Origin: Lentzea albida
GTDB lineage: Bacteria > Actinomycetota > Actinomycetes > Mycobacteriales > Pseudonocardiaceae
Direction of reading: 5' to 3'
Length of the DNA stretch: 64,000 nucleotides
Assembly (NCBI RefSeq): GCF_900111005.1
Contig: NZ_FOFV01000020.1
Location: 111,843-175,842 of the forward strand
Shown here: positions 17,625 to 25,732 of the stretch, in pieces
How positions within the stretch are numbered: the stretch's first letter is position 1
How the letters are laid out: every line of letters begins with the position of its first letter
Notes under the pieces: generated by a model
Seen by the model: the letters and a program-made list of their open reading frames with translations, nothing else
The model's database searches: none
Told to the model about the DNA's origin: nothing
Made by a program: the position numbers and the translations under genes

Positions 17625-17894
17625 TCAGACGTTCCAGTCGACGACACCGCTCCAGTCCTGCCCGGACTCCCCCACGACGTCGAGGCAGAAGGTGGTGCCG
17701 GCCGGGAAGTTCGCGCCGAGCAGCCTGCGCGAGCGGTCGCCCGCCGGGAACAGCACGGGGGAGCCCGCGACCCGTTCGTCGCGGCACCACCGGATCTCCA
17801 GGTCGACCGGGCTGTCGGTGACGCGGAGCCAGACGTCCGAGCCGTCCACGGTGACCGTGCGGACGGCGAGCAGGTCGGCCGATGCGGTGCGCAT
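17625..17894 (-). CDS. Small hypothetical protein
   Basis: 89-residue frame from ATG 17894, ending nine bases past the gluD terminator. The protein is acidic and beta-rich in character (e.g. VRTVTVDGSDVWLRVTD, AGTTFCLDVVGE) with two tryptophans at the C-terminus. There is no signal peptide or known motif. GTG or other starts upstream (to 17957) are possible but give a low-complexity N-terminus. Codon use fits the genome, so it is probably real; function unknown. Confidence 0.55.
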   Translation of the reverse strand: MRTASADLLAVRTVTVDGSDVWLRVTDSPVDLEIRWCRDERVAGSPVLFPAGDRSRRLLGANFPAGTTFCLDVVGESGQDWSGVVDWNV

Positions 17895-18007
17895 GCAGCG
17901 GAACGTAGCCGCGGCAGCGGAACCGGGTCGTCCCACGGGGAGTGGATCTCCCCTCAACTTTCGCGGTACGCTCCTGGTGGGGGACCTTCCGCGGTGACGT
18001 CACATGG

Positions 18008-18676
18008 ATGAGGGGCATCGTGACGCGCGTGCTTGTGGTCGACGACCAGCCGTTGTTCCGTGCGGGTCTGGTCGCGTTGCTCAACGCTTCACCCGGTCTG
18101 ACCGTCGTCGGCGAGGCCGGGGACGGCGACACCGCCGCCGCGCTCGCCGAGTCGTCGCGGCCGGACGTGGTCCTGCTGGACATCCGCCTGCCGGGGCTGG
18201 CCGCGCTCGCCCGCGTGGCGACGTCCGCGCGGGTGCTGGTGCTCACCACGTTCGACCTGGACGAGCACGTCCACGAGGCGTTGCGGCTGGGCGCGGCAGG
18301 GTTCGTGCTGAAGGAGTCCGAGCCGGCCAGGCTGATCGCCGCGATCAAGGCAGTCGCGTCCGGGGAGATGCAGTTCAGCCCCACGGTGATGCGCAGGCTC
18401 GTGGCGGCCTACCTGAGAGGCGACTCCGACGCGTCGCCGTGGCGTTCGGTCGGGCTGGAAGAACTCACGGACCGCGAACGCGAGGTGCTGCGGCTCGTCG
18501 GCACGGGGCTGACGAACACGGCGATCGCGGCCCGGCTGTCGGTCACCGAGGGCACGGTGAAGACGCACCTCAACCGCGTCATGACGAAGCTGCGGCTGAC
18601 CAGCCGGGCCCAGGCCGTGGTGATGGCGTACGAGTCCCGGCTGGTCGTGCCGCAGGGTGTCGCTAGGACCGCCTGA
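18008..18676 (+). CDS. Orphan NarL/LuxR-family response regulator
   Basis: 222 residues from ATG 18008 (GTG 18020 is an alternative). Receiver domain with DD near residue 12 and Asp58 in VVLLDIRLPG, then a LuxR helix-turn-helix (LTDREREVLRLVGTGLTNTA). The stretch between Asp58 and RVLVLTTFD is about six residues shorter than usual in this family, shortening helix alpha-3. No histidine kinase adjoins. Its last 14 bp overlap the convergent sdhB end. Confidence 0.85.
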   Translation: MRGIVTRVLVVDDQPLFRAGLVALLNASPGLTVVGEAGDGDTAAALAESSRPDVVLLDIRLPGLAALARVATSARVLVLTTFDLDEHVHEALRLGAAGFVLKESEPARLIAAIKAVASGEMQFSPTVMRRLVAAYLRGDSDASPWRSVGLEELTDREREVLRLVGTGLTNTAIAARLSVTEGTVKTHLNRVMTKLRLTSRAQAVVMAYESRLVVPQGVARTA

Positions 18677-19412
18677 AGAGCTTGTTGCCCAGCCAGACGA
18701 TCGGGTCGTACTTGCGGTCGGCGACGCGCTCCTTCATCGGGATGAGCGCGTTGTCGGTGATGTGGATGTGCTCGGGGCACACCTCGGTGCAGCACTTGGT
18801 GATGTTGCACAGCCCGAGACCGTGCTGGTCCTGCGCCTGGTCGACGCGGTCCGCGGTGTCGAGCGGGTGCATCTCCAGTTCGGCGACGCGCATGAGGAAC
18901 CGCGGCCCCGAGAACGCCTCCTTGTTCTCCTCGTGGTCACGCACCACGTGGCAGGTGTTCTGGCACAGGAAGCACTCGATGCACTTGCGGAACTCCTGCG
19001 AGCGCTCGACGTCGACCTGCTGCATCCGGTACTCGCCCGGCGCCAGGTCCTTCGGCGGCGCGAACGACGGGACCTCGCGCGCCTTGGTGTAGTTGAAGGA
19101 CACGTCGGTCACGAGGTCGCGGATGATCGGGAACGTCCGCATCGGCGTGACCGTGATCGTCTCCGACTCCTCGAAGACCGACATGCGGGTCATGCACAGC
19201 AGGCGCGGGCGCCCGTTGATCTCCGCCGAGCACGAGCCGCACTTGCCCGCCTTGCAGTTCCACCGCACCGCGAGGTCCGGCGCCTGCGTGGCCTGCAGCC
19301 GGTGGATGATGTCGAGCACGACCTCACCCTCGTTGACCTCGACGGTGAAGTCCTCCAGCGCGCCGCCGGAGTCGTCACCGCGCCACACCCGGAACTTCCC
19401 CTGGTAGCTCAT
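18663..19412 (-). CDS. sdhB: Succinate dehydrogenase iron-sulfur subunit
   Basis: 249-residue electron-transfer subunit. The [2Fe-2S] motif CKAGKCGSC lies in the N-terminal ferredoxin domain; CIECFLCQNTC and CNITKCCTEVC supply ligands for the [4Fe-4S] and [3Fe-4S] clusters. ATG 19412 overlaps the sdhA stop (ATGA). The form matches the actinobacterial Sdh1 complex (Rv0247c-Rv0249c type), not the classical SdhCDAB. Confidence 0.93.
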   Translation of the reverse strand: MSYQGKFRVWRGDDSGGALEDFTVEVNEGEVVLDIIHRLQATQAPDLAVRWNCKAGKCGSCSAEINGRPRLLCMTRMSVFEESETITVTPMRTFPIIRDLVTDVSFNYTKAREVPSFAPPKDLAPGEYRMQQVDVERSQEFRKCIECFLCQNTCHVVRDHEENKEAFSGPRFLMRVAELEMHPLDTADRVDQAQDQHGLGLCNITKCCTEVCPEHIHITDNALIPMKERVADRKYDPIVWLGNKLFRRS

Positions 19413-21277
19413 GACAACTCCTCGGAGGTGAGGTACTTCTCCAGTTCGGTGCGGTCGAACAGGTCCAGCAGGTCGGACCGGATCGGGATCTGCGGCTTCT
19501 CCACGACGCTGACGCCGTCGCCGGAAGCCGTGCACACCAGCAGCTTCCGCCGCCACTCCGCGTCCATCGACGGGTGGTCGTCGCGGGTGTGGCCGCCGCG
19601 GGACTCGGTGCGCAGCAACGCCGCCTTCGCCACGCACTCCGACACGAGCAGCATGTTGCGCAGGTCGAGCGCCAGGTGCCAGCCGGGGTTGAACTGCTGG
19701 TGGCCCTCGACGGTGAGCGACCGCGCGCGTTCCTTGAGCTTCTCCAGCCGCTGCAACGCCTCTTCCATCTCCCCGGCGCGGCGGATGATGCCGACGAGGT
19801 CGTTCATCGACTGCTGCAGCTCCATGTGCAGCGTGTACGGGTTCTCACCGCCCTCCTGCTGGAACGGTTTGAGCGCCGTGGCCCGTGCCTCGGTGACGAT
19901 GTCCTCGGCGACGACGGGACGGTCCTTCAGCGCCAGCACGTACTCCGCCGCTCCCGCACCCGCTCGCCGGCCGAACACCAGCAGGTCGGACAGCGAGTTG
20001 CCGCCCAGCCGGTTCGAGCCGTGCATGCCGCCGGAGACCTCACCGGCCGCGTAGAGCCCTGCCACGGAGGAGGAACCGGTGTCCGGGTCGACCTCGACGC
20101 CGCCCATCACGTAGTGGCAGGTCGGGCCGACCTCCATCGGCTGCGCGGTGATGTCCACGTCGGCCAGTTCCTTGAACTGGTGGTGCATGGACGGCAGCCG
20201 GCGGCGGATCTCCTCGGCGGGCAGACGTGTGGACACGTCGAGGAAGACGCCGCCGTGGGGTGATCCCCTGTCCGCCTTGACCTCGGAGTTGATCGCACGG
20301 GCGACCTCGTCCCGTGGCAGCAGCTCCGGCGGGCGCCGGTTGTTCGCCTGGTCGGTGTACCAGCGGTCGGCCTCCTCCTCGTTGTCCGCGTACTTGTCCT
20401 TGAACACCTCGGGGATGTAGTCGAACATGAACCGCTTGCCGTCGGAGTTGCGCAGCACGCCGCCGTCACCGCGGACCGACTCGGTGACGAGGATGCCCTT
20501 CACCGACGGCGGCCAGACCATCCCCGTGGGGTGGAACTGGATGAACTCCATGTTGATCAGCGAGGCCCCGGCGCGCATCGCGAGCGCGTGGCCGTCGCCG
20601 GTGTACTCCCAGGAGTTCGAGGTGACCTTGAACGACTTGCCGATGCCGCCGGTCGCGAGGATCACCGCGGGCGCCTCGAAGAGCACGAACCGGCCGGACT
20701 CGCGCCAGTAGCCGAACGCGCCGGCGATCCTGTCCCCGTCCTTCGCGAGCTCGGTGACGGTGAACTCCTGGAACACCCGCAGGCGTGCCTCGTAGTCGCC
20801 GAACTCCTTGAAGTCGTCCTGCTGCAACGACACGATCTTCTGCTGCAGCGTGCGGATCAGTTCGAGGCCGGTGCGGTCGCCGACGTGGGCGAGGCGCGGG
20901 TACTCGTGGCCGCCGAAGTTGCGCTGCGAGATCCGGCCGTCCTTGGTGCGGTCGAACAGCGCGCCGTAGGTCTCGAGCTCCCAGACCCGTTGCGGCGCCT
21001 CCTGTGCGTGCAGCTCGGCCATGCGCCAGTTGTTGAGGAACTTGCCGCCGCGCATGGTGTCGCGGAAGTGGACCTGCCAGTTGTCGCTCTCGTTCGCGTT
21101 GCCCATGGCGGCGGCGATGCCGCCCTCGGCCATGACGGTGTGGGCCTTGCCGAACAACGACTTGCAGAGGACGGCGGTGCGCAGGCCGTGCTCACGGGCC
21201 TCGATCGCGGCTCGCAGACCGGCACCACCCGCGCCGATGACGAGAACGTCGAACGAATGCCTTTCCAGCTCGGGCAA
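19409..21277 (-). CDS. sdhA: Succinate dehydrogenase flavoprotein subunit
   Basis: About 622 residues. It oxidises succinate to fumarate with covalently bound FAD: dinucleotide motif VIGAGGAGLRA near the N-terminus, active-site region QFHPTGMVWPP, and a C-terminal catalytic domain ending KYLTSEELS. I favour TTG 21277 because AGGAG lies five bases upstream; GTG 21283 is in frame but sits on the ribosome site. It is coupled to sdhB by an ATGA overlap and follows sdhC by eight bases. Confidence 0.92.
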   Translation of the reverse strand: MPELERHSFDVLVIGAGGAGLRAAIEAREHGLRTAVLCKSLFGKAHTVMAEGGIAAAMGNANESDNWQVHFRDTMRGGKFLNNWRMAELHAQEAPQRVWELETYGALFDRTKDGRISQRNFGGHEYPRLAHVGDRTGLELIRTLQQKIVSLQQDDFKEFGDYEARLRVFQEFTVTELAKDGDRIAGAFGYWRESGRFVLFEAPAVILATGGIGKSFKVTSNSWEYTGDGHALAMRAGASLINMEFIQFHPTGMVWPPSVKGILVTESVRGDGGVLRNSDGKRFMFDYIPEVFKDKYADNEEEADRWYTDQANNRRPPELLPRDEVARAINSEVKADRGSPHGGVFLDVSTRLPAEEIRRRLPSMHHQFKELADVDITAQPMEVGPTCHYVMGGVEVDPDTGSSSVAGLYAAGEVSGGMHGSNRLGGNSLSDLLVFGRRAGAGAAEYVLALKDRPVVAEDIVTEARATALKPFQQEGGENPYTLHMELQQSMNDLVGIIRRAGEMEEALQRLEKLKERARSLTVEGHQQFNPGWHLALDLRNMLLVSECVAKAALLRTESRGGHTRDDHPSMDAEWRRKLLVCTASGDGVSVVEKPQIPIRSDLLDLFDRTELEKYLTSEELS

Positions 21278-21285
21278 AACCACTC

Positions 21286-22050
21286 CTAGTTGATGAAGCG
21301 GAGGTCGGAGATCGTTTCCGAGGCGACCAGGGCGACGTACAGGTCCGTGAGGCAGACGAAGATCAGCGAAGCCCAGGCGAGCTGCATGTGCCGGTTGTTC
21401 AGCTTGGAGATCTGCGTCCACGTCCAGTAGCGGACGGGGTGCTTGGAGAAGTGCTTGAGCCGCCCGCCCGCGATGTGGCGGCACGAGTGGCAGCTCAGCG
21501 TGTACGCGGCGAGCAGGCCCACGTTCACCAGCAGGATGATGTTGCCCAGGCCCAGGCCGGTGCTGAACGCCGAGACCGCGTCGTAGATGTTGACCAGCAA
21601 CAGGATCGAGGCCGCGTAGAAGAAGTACCGGTGCAGGTTCTGCGCGATGAGCGGGAACCGGGTCTCACCGGTGTACTTGCTGTGCGGCTCGGCCACGGCG
21701 CACGCGGGCGGCGACGCCCAGGCCGCGCGGTAGTAGGCCTTGCGGTAGTAGTAGCAGGTGATCCGGAAGCCGAGCAGGAACGGGATGATCAGCAGCGGCG
21801 GGGTCAGGAAGCCCGGCAGCGCCGGGAACCACTGACCGAAGTGCGATGCCGCCGGGATGCACTCCTCGGTGAGACAGGGCGAGTACATGGGCGTCAGGTA
21901 GTGGTACTCGTCGACCCAGTAGTAGTTCCCCTGGAACGTGCGGAACGCCGCGTAGATCGAGATGAGCAGCAGGCCGACGAACGTCGTCAGCGGTGGCAGC
22001 CACCATCGGTCCGTGCGCAGAGTCCTGGCGGCGATCTCTGCCCTCGCCAT
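21286..22050 (-). CDS. sdhC: Succinate dehydrogenase membrane anchor (Rv0249c-like)
   Basis: 254-residue membrane protein with five or six helices and several histidines placed for haem and quinone binding. It contains LIAQNLHRYFFYAASILLLV and CHSCRH, as in the Rv0249c-type anchor of mycobacterial Sdh1. It is the first gene of sdhC-sdhA-sdhB. ATG 22050 follows GAAAGGTGACC. It anchors SdhAB and passes electrons to menaquinone (family knowledge). Confidence 0.9.
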   Translation of the reverse strand: MARAEIAARTLRTDRWWLPPLTTFVGLLLISIYAAFRTFQGNYYWVDEYHYLTPMYSPCLTEECIPAASHFGQWFPALPGFLTPPLLIIPFLLGFRITCYYYRKAYYRAAWASPPACAVAEPHSKYTGETRFPLIAQNLHRYFFYAASILLLVNIYDAVSAFSTGLGLGNIILLVNVGLLAAYTLSCHSCRHIAGGRLKHFSKHPVRYWTWTQISKLNNRHMQLAWASLIFVCLTDLYVALVASETISDLRFIN

Positions 22051-22095
22051 TGGTCACCTTTCCGGGGGTCCACGTCGTTGTGGAGGAAACGCGTA

Positions 22096-22122
22096 ACGGC
22101 CCCCGCTGACTGCGAGGGCCGT
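22096..22122 (-). terminator. Weak hairpin between small gene and sdhC
   Basis: 7-bp arms ACGGCCC (22096-22102) and GGGCCGT (22116-22122) with a 13-base loop, downstream of the small gene at 22137 and upstream of sdhC. It could reduce read-through into sdhCAB. Confidence 0.4.
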
Positions 22123-22136
22123 GAGTTCGGGCTGGG

Positions 22137-22427
22137 TCAGGTCCGGTGCCGGTACCCACCGAGTCCTTCGTCGTCCGCGTCCTTCCAGAGCGACTCGTCG
22201 TAGGGCGTGTCGGGCACGACCACGACCTCGCGTTCCACTTGAGGCGCTTCGCGCTGCCTCGGGGTGCTCAGGTCGACGAGTTCGGTGGCGTCGATGTCCA
22301 TGCGCTCTACGTCGTTGGCCAGCCGTTGCACGGCCGCCACGTCGCCATACCTGGCGCGCAGGTTGCTGACGGCGTGCCGCATCTGACCGATGACCCGGCG
22401 CAGCTCGACGATCTCCGTGGAGTTCAT
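22137..22427 (-). CDS. Small conserved-type hypothetical protein upstream of sdhC
   Basis: 96-residue charged protein. The first 55 residues are helical (STEIVELRRVIGQMRHAVSN) and could form a coiled coil; the last 40 are acidic and Pro/Tyr-containing (PDTPYDESLWKDADD). ATG 22427 has GGAGG seven bases upstream, giving strong support for translation. No family recognised. Same strand as sdhCAB but separated by a hairpin. Confidence 0.65.
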   Translation of the reverse strand: MNSTEIVELRRVIGQMRHAVSNLRARYGDVAAVQRLANDVERMDIDATELVDLSTPRQREAPQVEREVVVVPDTPYDESLWKDADDEGLGGYRHRT

Positions 22428-22539
22428 GGGACACCTCCGTTCCAAGGTCGTGCCCCGCACTCTGCCCAATCTCAAGCCATGTGACAAGCACCACACGCCA
22501 AGATTCAAAACTGGCCCCCTCCCACTTACTGAATCGTTT

Positions 22540-22601
22540 TTGTGTCTGCGACCAGCCATGACTTACTGTGTGTGGCGTCACGCCCGTCCGTGGGACGCCA
22601 C
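22540..22601 (+). promoter_or_regulatory. Candidate edd promoter and leader hairpin
   Basis: A sigma-70-like pair, TTGTGT (22540-22545) and TACTGT (22564-22569), has an 18-base spacer. Just downstream GTGGCGTC (22572-22579) and GACGCCAC (22594-22601) can pair around a 14-base loop near the predicted 5' end of the edd message. The rest of the 227-bp gap 22428-22654 shows nothing else. Confidence 0.35.
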
Positions 22602-22654
22602 CGTTGTCGTCTCGTGAGGGCCCCACCACGGCCCGTGATGACCCGGAGACCCCC

Positions 22655-24511
22655 ATGACCGAACTGCATCCTGTTCTGACCGAGGTGACGCGCCGGATCG
22701 CCGCTCGAAGCGCCGACTCCCGCCGCGCCTACCTCGAGCGCGTGGCCGCCGCCGCGCAGGACGGAACGTCCCGGTCCGGCTTCGCGTGCAGCAACCTGGC
22801 GCACGGCTTCGCCGGAATCACCGGCGGCGACAAGGCGGCGCTGCGCGCGCTGCGCAGGTCCAACGTCGCGATCGTGTCGTCCTACAACGACATGCTGTCG
22901 GCCCACCAGCCGTTCCAGGAGTACCCGGCCTGGATCAAGGACGCGGTGCGCACCGCCGGCGGCGTGTCCCAGTTCGCGGGCGGCGTTCCCGCGATGTGCG
23001 ACGGCGTCACGCAGGGCCGTGACGGCATGGAGCTGTCGCTGTTCAGCCGTGACGTCATCGCGATGTCGACCGCCGTCGCCCTGTCGCACGAGATGTTCGA
23101 CTCCGCCCTGCTGCTGGGCGTGTGCGACAAGATCGTGCCGGGCCTGCTGATCGGCGCGCTGTCGTTCGGGCACCTGCCGTCGATCCTGGTGCCCGCGGGC
23201 CCGATGGAGTCGGGCCTGTCGAACAAGGAGAAGGCCCGCGTCCGGCAGCTCTACGCGGAGGGCAAGGCGTCGCGCGACGACCTGCTGGAGGCCGAGGCCG
23301 CCTCGTACCACTCCCCCGGCACCTGCACGTTCTACGGCACCGCGAACTCGAACCAGATGGTCGTCGAGGTCATGGGCCTGCACCTGCCCGGCGCCTCGTT
23401 CGTGCCGCCGGGGACCGCGCTCCGCCGCGCCCTGACCGAGTACGCGGGCCGCCGCGCCGTCGAGATGGCCAAGGGCGAGGGTTACACCCCGATCGCGCAC
23501 GTCGTCGACGAGAAGGCCGTCGTGAACGGCGTCGTGGCCCTGCTGGCCACCGGCGGCTCCACGAACCACACGATGCACCTCGTCGCCATCGCCGCGGCCG
23601 CGGGCATCGAGCTGAGCTGGGACGACTTCTCGGACCTGTCGTCCGTCGTGCCGCTGATCGCGCGGGTCTACCCGAACGGCAGCGCCGACATCAACCACTT
23701 CCAGGCGGCGGGCGGCGTCCAGTTCGTCGTCGGCACCCTGCTGGACTCGGGCCTGCTCCACGGCGACGTCACCACGGTCGCCGGCCACGGCCTCGACCGC
23801 TACCGCCAGGAACCGAAGCTCGTCGACGGCGAACTCACCTGGGTCGACGGCCCCGGCCGCTCGCTCGACCTCGACGTCCTGCGCCCGGCCACCGACCCGT
23901 TCGCCTCCGACGGCGGCCTGCGCATGCTCTCCGGCAACCTCGGCCGCGCGGTCATCAAGGTCTCGGCCGTGGCGCACGAGAACCACGTCGTCGAGGCCCC
24001 GGCCCGCGTCTTCACCACCCAGGAGGCGTTCCAGGAGGCCTTCAAGGCGGGCGAACTCGACCGCGACGTGGTCGTCGTCGTCCGCCAGCAGGGCCCCCAG
24101 GCCAACGGCATGCCCGAACTCCACAAGCTCACCCCGCCGCTCGGCGTGCTGATGGACCGCGGCTACAAGGTCGGGCTCGTGACCGACGGCCGCATGTCCG
24201 GCGCGTCGGGCAAGATCCCGGCGGCCATCCAACTGACCCCGGAGGCGGCGGTCGGCGGCCCGCTCGGCCGCGTCCGCGACGGCGACGTCGTGCGGCTGGA
24301 CGCCACGGCCGGGACGCTCGAGGTGCGGGTGCCGGCGGAGGAGCTCGCGACCCGGCCCCTGGTGGACTTCCCGCCGACCAGCCGCGAGTGGATGGGCACC
24401 GGACGGGAGCTGTTCGGCGCGTTGCGCCGCAGCGTCGGGCCGGCCGACCGCGGGGCGACGGTGTTCGGTCCCATCACGGCCGACCACTTCGCGCCGGTCA
24501 CACACCACTAG
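22655..24511 (+). CDS. edd: 6-Phosphogluconate dehydratase
   Basis: Edd dehydrates 6-phosphogluconate to 2-keto-3-deoxy-6-phosphogluconate, the first committed Entner-Doudoroff step; Eda, encoded next at 25094, cleaves the product. The 618-residue protein is IlvD/Edd type with GVPAMCDGVTQG, the TCTFYGTANSNQM region carrying an Fe-S cysteine, and TDGRMSGASGKIP near the C-terminus. ATG 22655 follows CCGGAGAC. Length (about 600) and motifs favour Edd over dihydroxy-acid dehydratase. Confidence 0.94.
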   Translation: MTELHPVLTEVTRRIAARSADSRRAYLERVAAAAQDGTSRSGFACSNLAHGFAGITGGDKAALRALRRSNVAIVSSYNDMLSAHQPFQEYPAWIKDAVRTAGGVSQFAGGVPAMCDGVTQGRDGMELSLFSRDVIAMSTAVALSHEMFDSALLLGVCDKIVPGLLIGALSFGHLPSILVPAGPMESGLSNKEKARVRQLYAEGKASRDDLLEAEAASYHSPGTCTFYGTANSNQMVVEVMGLHLPGASFVPPGTALRRALTEYAGRRAVEMAKGEGYTPIAHVVDEKAVVNGVVALLATGGSTNHTMHLVAIAAAAGIELSWDDFSDLSSVVPLIARVYPNGSADINHFQAAGGVQFVVGTLLDSGLLHGDVTTVAGHGLDRYRQEPKLVDGELTWVDGPGRSLDLDVLRPATDPFASDGGLRMLSGNLGRAVIKVSAVAHENHVVEAPARVFTTQEAFQEAFKAGELDRDVVVVVRQQGPQANGMPELHKLTPPLGVLMDRGYKVGLVTDGRMSGASGKIPAAIQLTPEAAVGGPLGRVRDGDVVRLDATAGTLEVRVPAEELATRPLVDFPPTSREWMGTGRELFGALRRSVGPADRGATVFGPITADHFAPVTHH

Positions 24512-24526
24512 TCGGGGGCGGCGCGG

Positions 24527-24538
24527 CCAATATATTGG
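24527..24538. repeat. Dispersed AT-rich palindrome, copy h
   Basis: Perfect 12-bp palindrome CCAATATATTGG, 16 bp after the edd stop and just before the repeat array. It matches 11 of 12 bases of one half of the site over the GntR start codon at 48063-48081. Confidence 0.65.
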
Positions 24539-24580
24539 TCGTGGGCGCTGCTGACCTGCTGGTGAGCAGGTGGGACCGTG

Positions 24581-24975
24581 GACGACGAAGTCGACGGGCT
24601 CGCCGCGCGGGACGTGGGGCGACGAAGTCTTCGGGCTCGCCCCGCAGGACGGTAGGACGACGAAGTCGTCACGCTTGCCGTCCAGGTGGTGAGGCGACGA
24701 AGTCGTCACCCGCCGCGGGGTGGCAGGACGACGAAGTCGTCGGGCTTTCGCTCCGGAGTGGCGGAACGACGAAGTCGTCACGCTTGCCCTGCGGGGGATG
24801 GCACGACGAAGTCGTCGCCTTCGCCCCACGCGGTTGCGGGACGACGAACCCGACGGGCTCGCCGCTCAGGCGCGGTGGGGCGACGAAGTCGTCGCGTCAG
24901 CTGCGGCGGCGGGCTTCCCGCGACGACCTCGTCGCACAGACGTGGCGAGCCCGGCCGACGACGAAGTCGACGGAC
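24581..24975. repeat. Array of about 11 palindromic repeats, edd-eda gap
   Basis: The 582-bp gap between edd and eda carries eleven copies of a core close to GACGACGAAGTCGTC (6-bp arms around GAA). Core starts are at 24584, 24621, 24659, 24696, 24730, 24768, 24805, 24843, 24882, 24922 and 24960. The period is 34-40 bp, mean 37.6. Cores are often followed by GGGCTCGCC or ACGCTTGCC; the remainder varies. Copies 1, 2, 8, 10 and 11 are imperfect. No reading frame is kept through the array, so it is DNA- or RNA-level structure. Confidence 0.9.
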
Positions 24976-25056
24976 TCACCCACCGGGCGGCGGCCCACCG
25001 GCCACCCGCGGACGCCGCCCACCAACGCCAGACGCCACCAGCAGGCGGCCGGCCAG

Positions 25057-25071
25057 TATGCGATACATCGG
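25057..25071. repeat. Dispersed AT-rich palindrome, copy g, upstream of eda
   Basis: TATGCGATACATCGG, matching 14 of 15 bases of the copy at 59775-59789, lies just before the eda ribosome site (AAGGAG, 25081-25086). Confidence 0.5.
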
Positions 25072-25093
25072 TTTTCGATCAAGGAGTTGACCA

Positions 25094-25729
25094 GTGACCC
25101 ACGGCGCGACCACCGGAGCCGACCTGCTCGCGCTCTCGCCCGTCATCCCCGTCGTCGTGGTCGACGACGCCGACCACGCGGTGCCGCTCGCCCAGGCGCT
25201 GCTGCGCGGTGGCGTCCGCGTCATCGAGCTCACGCTGCGCACGCCCGCCGCGCTCGCCGCGATCGAGAACGTCGCGCGCGAGGTGCCGGAGATCGTGATC
25301 GGCGCGGGCACCGTCACGGCGCCGGAGCACGCCGAGCAGGCGGCCAAGGCCGGAGCGGCGTTCCTCGTCACCCCCGGCACCACCGACCGCGTGCTCGACG
25401 CCGCCGACGCGACCGGGCTGCCGTACCTGCCGGGCGCGGCGACGGTGTCCGAGGTGATGCGGCTGGCCGAGCGCGGGCTCGACGCGCTCAAGTTCTTCCC
25501 GGCCGAGGCGGCGGGCGGGGTCGACTACCTCAAGTCGATCGGCGGGCCGATCCCGCACATCCGGTTCTGCCCGACCGGCAGCATCACGCCGAAGAGCGCG
25601 CCGAACTACCTCGCGCTGCCGAACGTCGGCTGCGTCGGCGGCTCGTGGCTCGCGCCCAAGGACGCGCTCCAGGCCGGCGACTGGGACCGCATCGAGACCC
25701 TCGCGCGCGAGGCGTCCCAGCTCGGCTAG
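25094..25729 (+). CDS. eda: KDPG aldolase
   Basis: 211-residue class I aldolase cleaving 2-keto-3-deoxy-6-phosphogluconate to pyruvate and glyceraldehyde-3-phosphate. Catalytic Glu45 (RVIELTLRT) and Schiff-base Lys133 (LKFFPAEA) are present, as is the phosphate-binding GGSW near the C-terminus. GTG 25094 has AAGGAG upstream. Partner of edd across the unusual repeat array; converges with the LAL regulator, whose stop is three bases beyond. Confidence 0.95.
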   Translation: MTHGATTGADLLALSPVIPVVVVDDADHAVPLAQALLRGGVRVIELTLRTPAALAAIENVAREVPEIVIGAGTVTAPEHAEQAAKAGAAFLVTPGTTDRVLDAADATGLPYLPGAATVSEVMRLAERGLDALKFFPAEAAGGVDYLKSIGGPIPHIRFCPTGSITPKSAPNYLALPNVGCVGGSWLAPKDALQAGDWDRIETLAREASQLG

Positions 25730-25732
25730 AGC

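Noticed and set aside
22526..24829. 767-residue minus-strand frame opposite edd
   Set aside because: Antisense shadow of edd in high-GC DNA; no family similarity and it runs into the repeat array with shifting frames. The DDFVV peptides it shows are the array core, not a protein domain.
24581..24975. Array considered as a CRISPR
   Set aside because: Core is only 12-15 bp, spacing varies from 34 to 40, the 'spacers' share sequence (GGGCTCGCC, ACGCTTGCC), and no cas gene is in the window.
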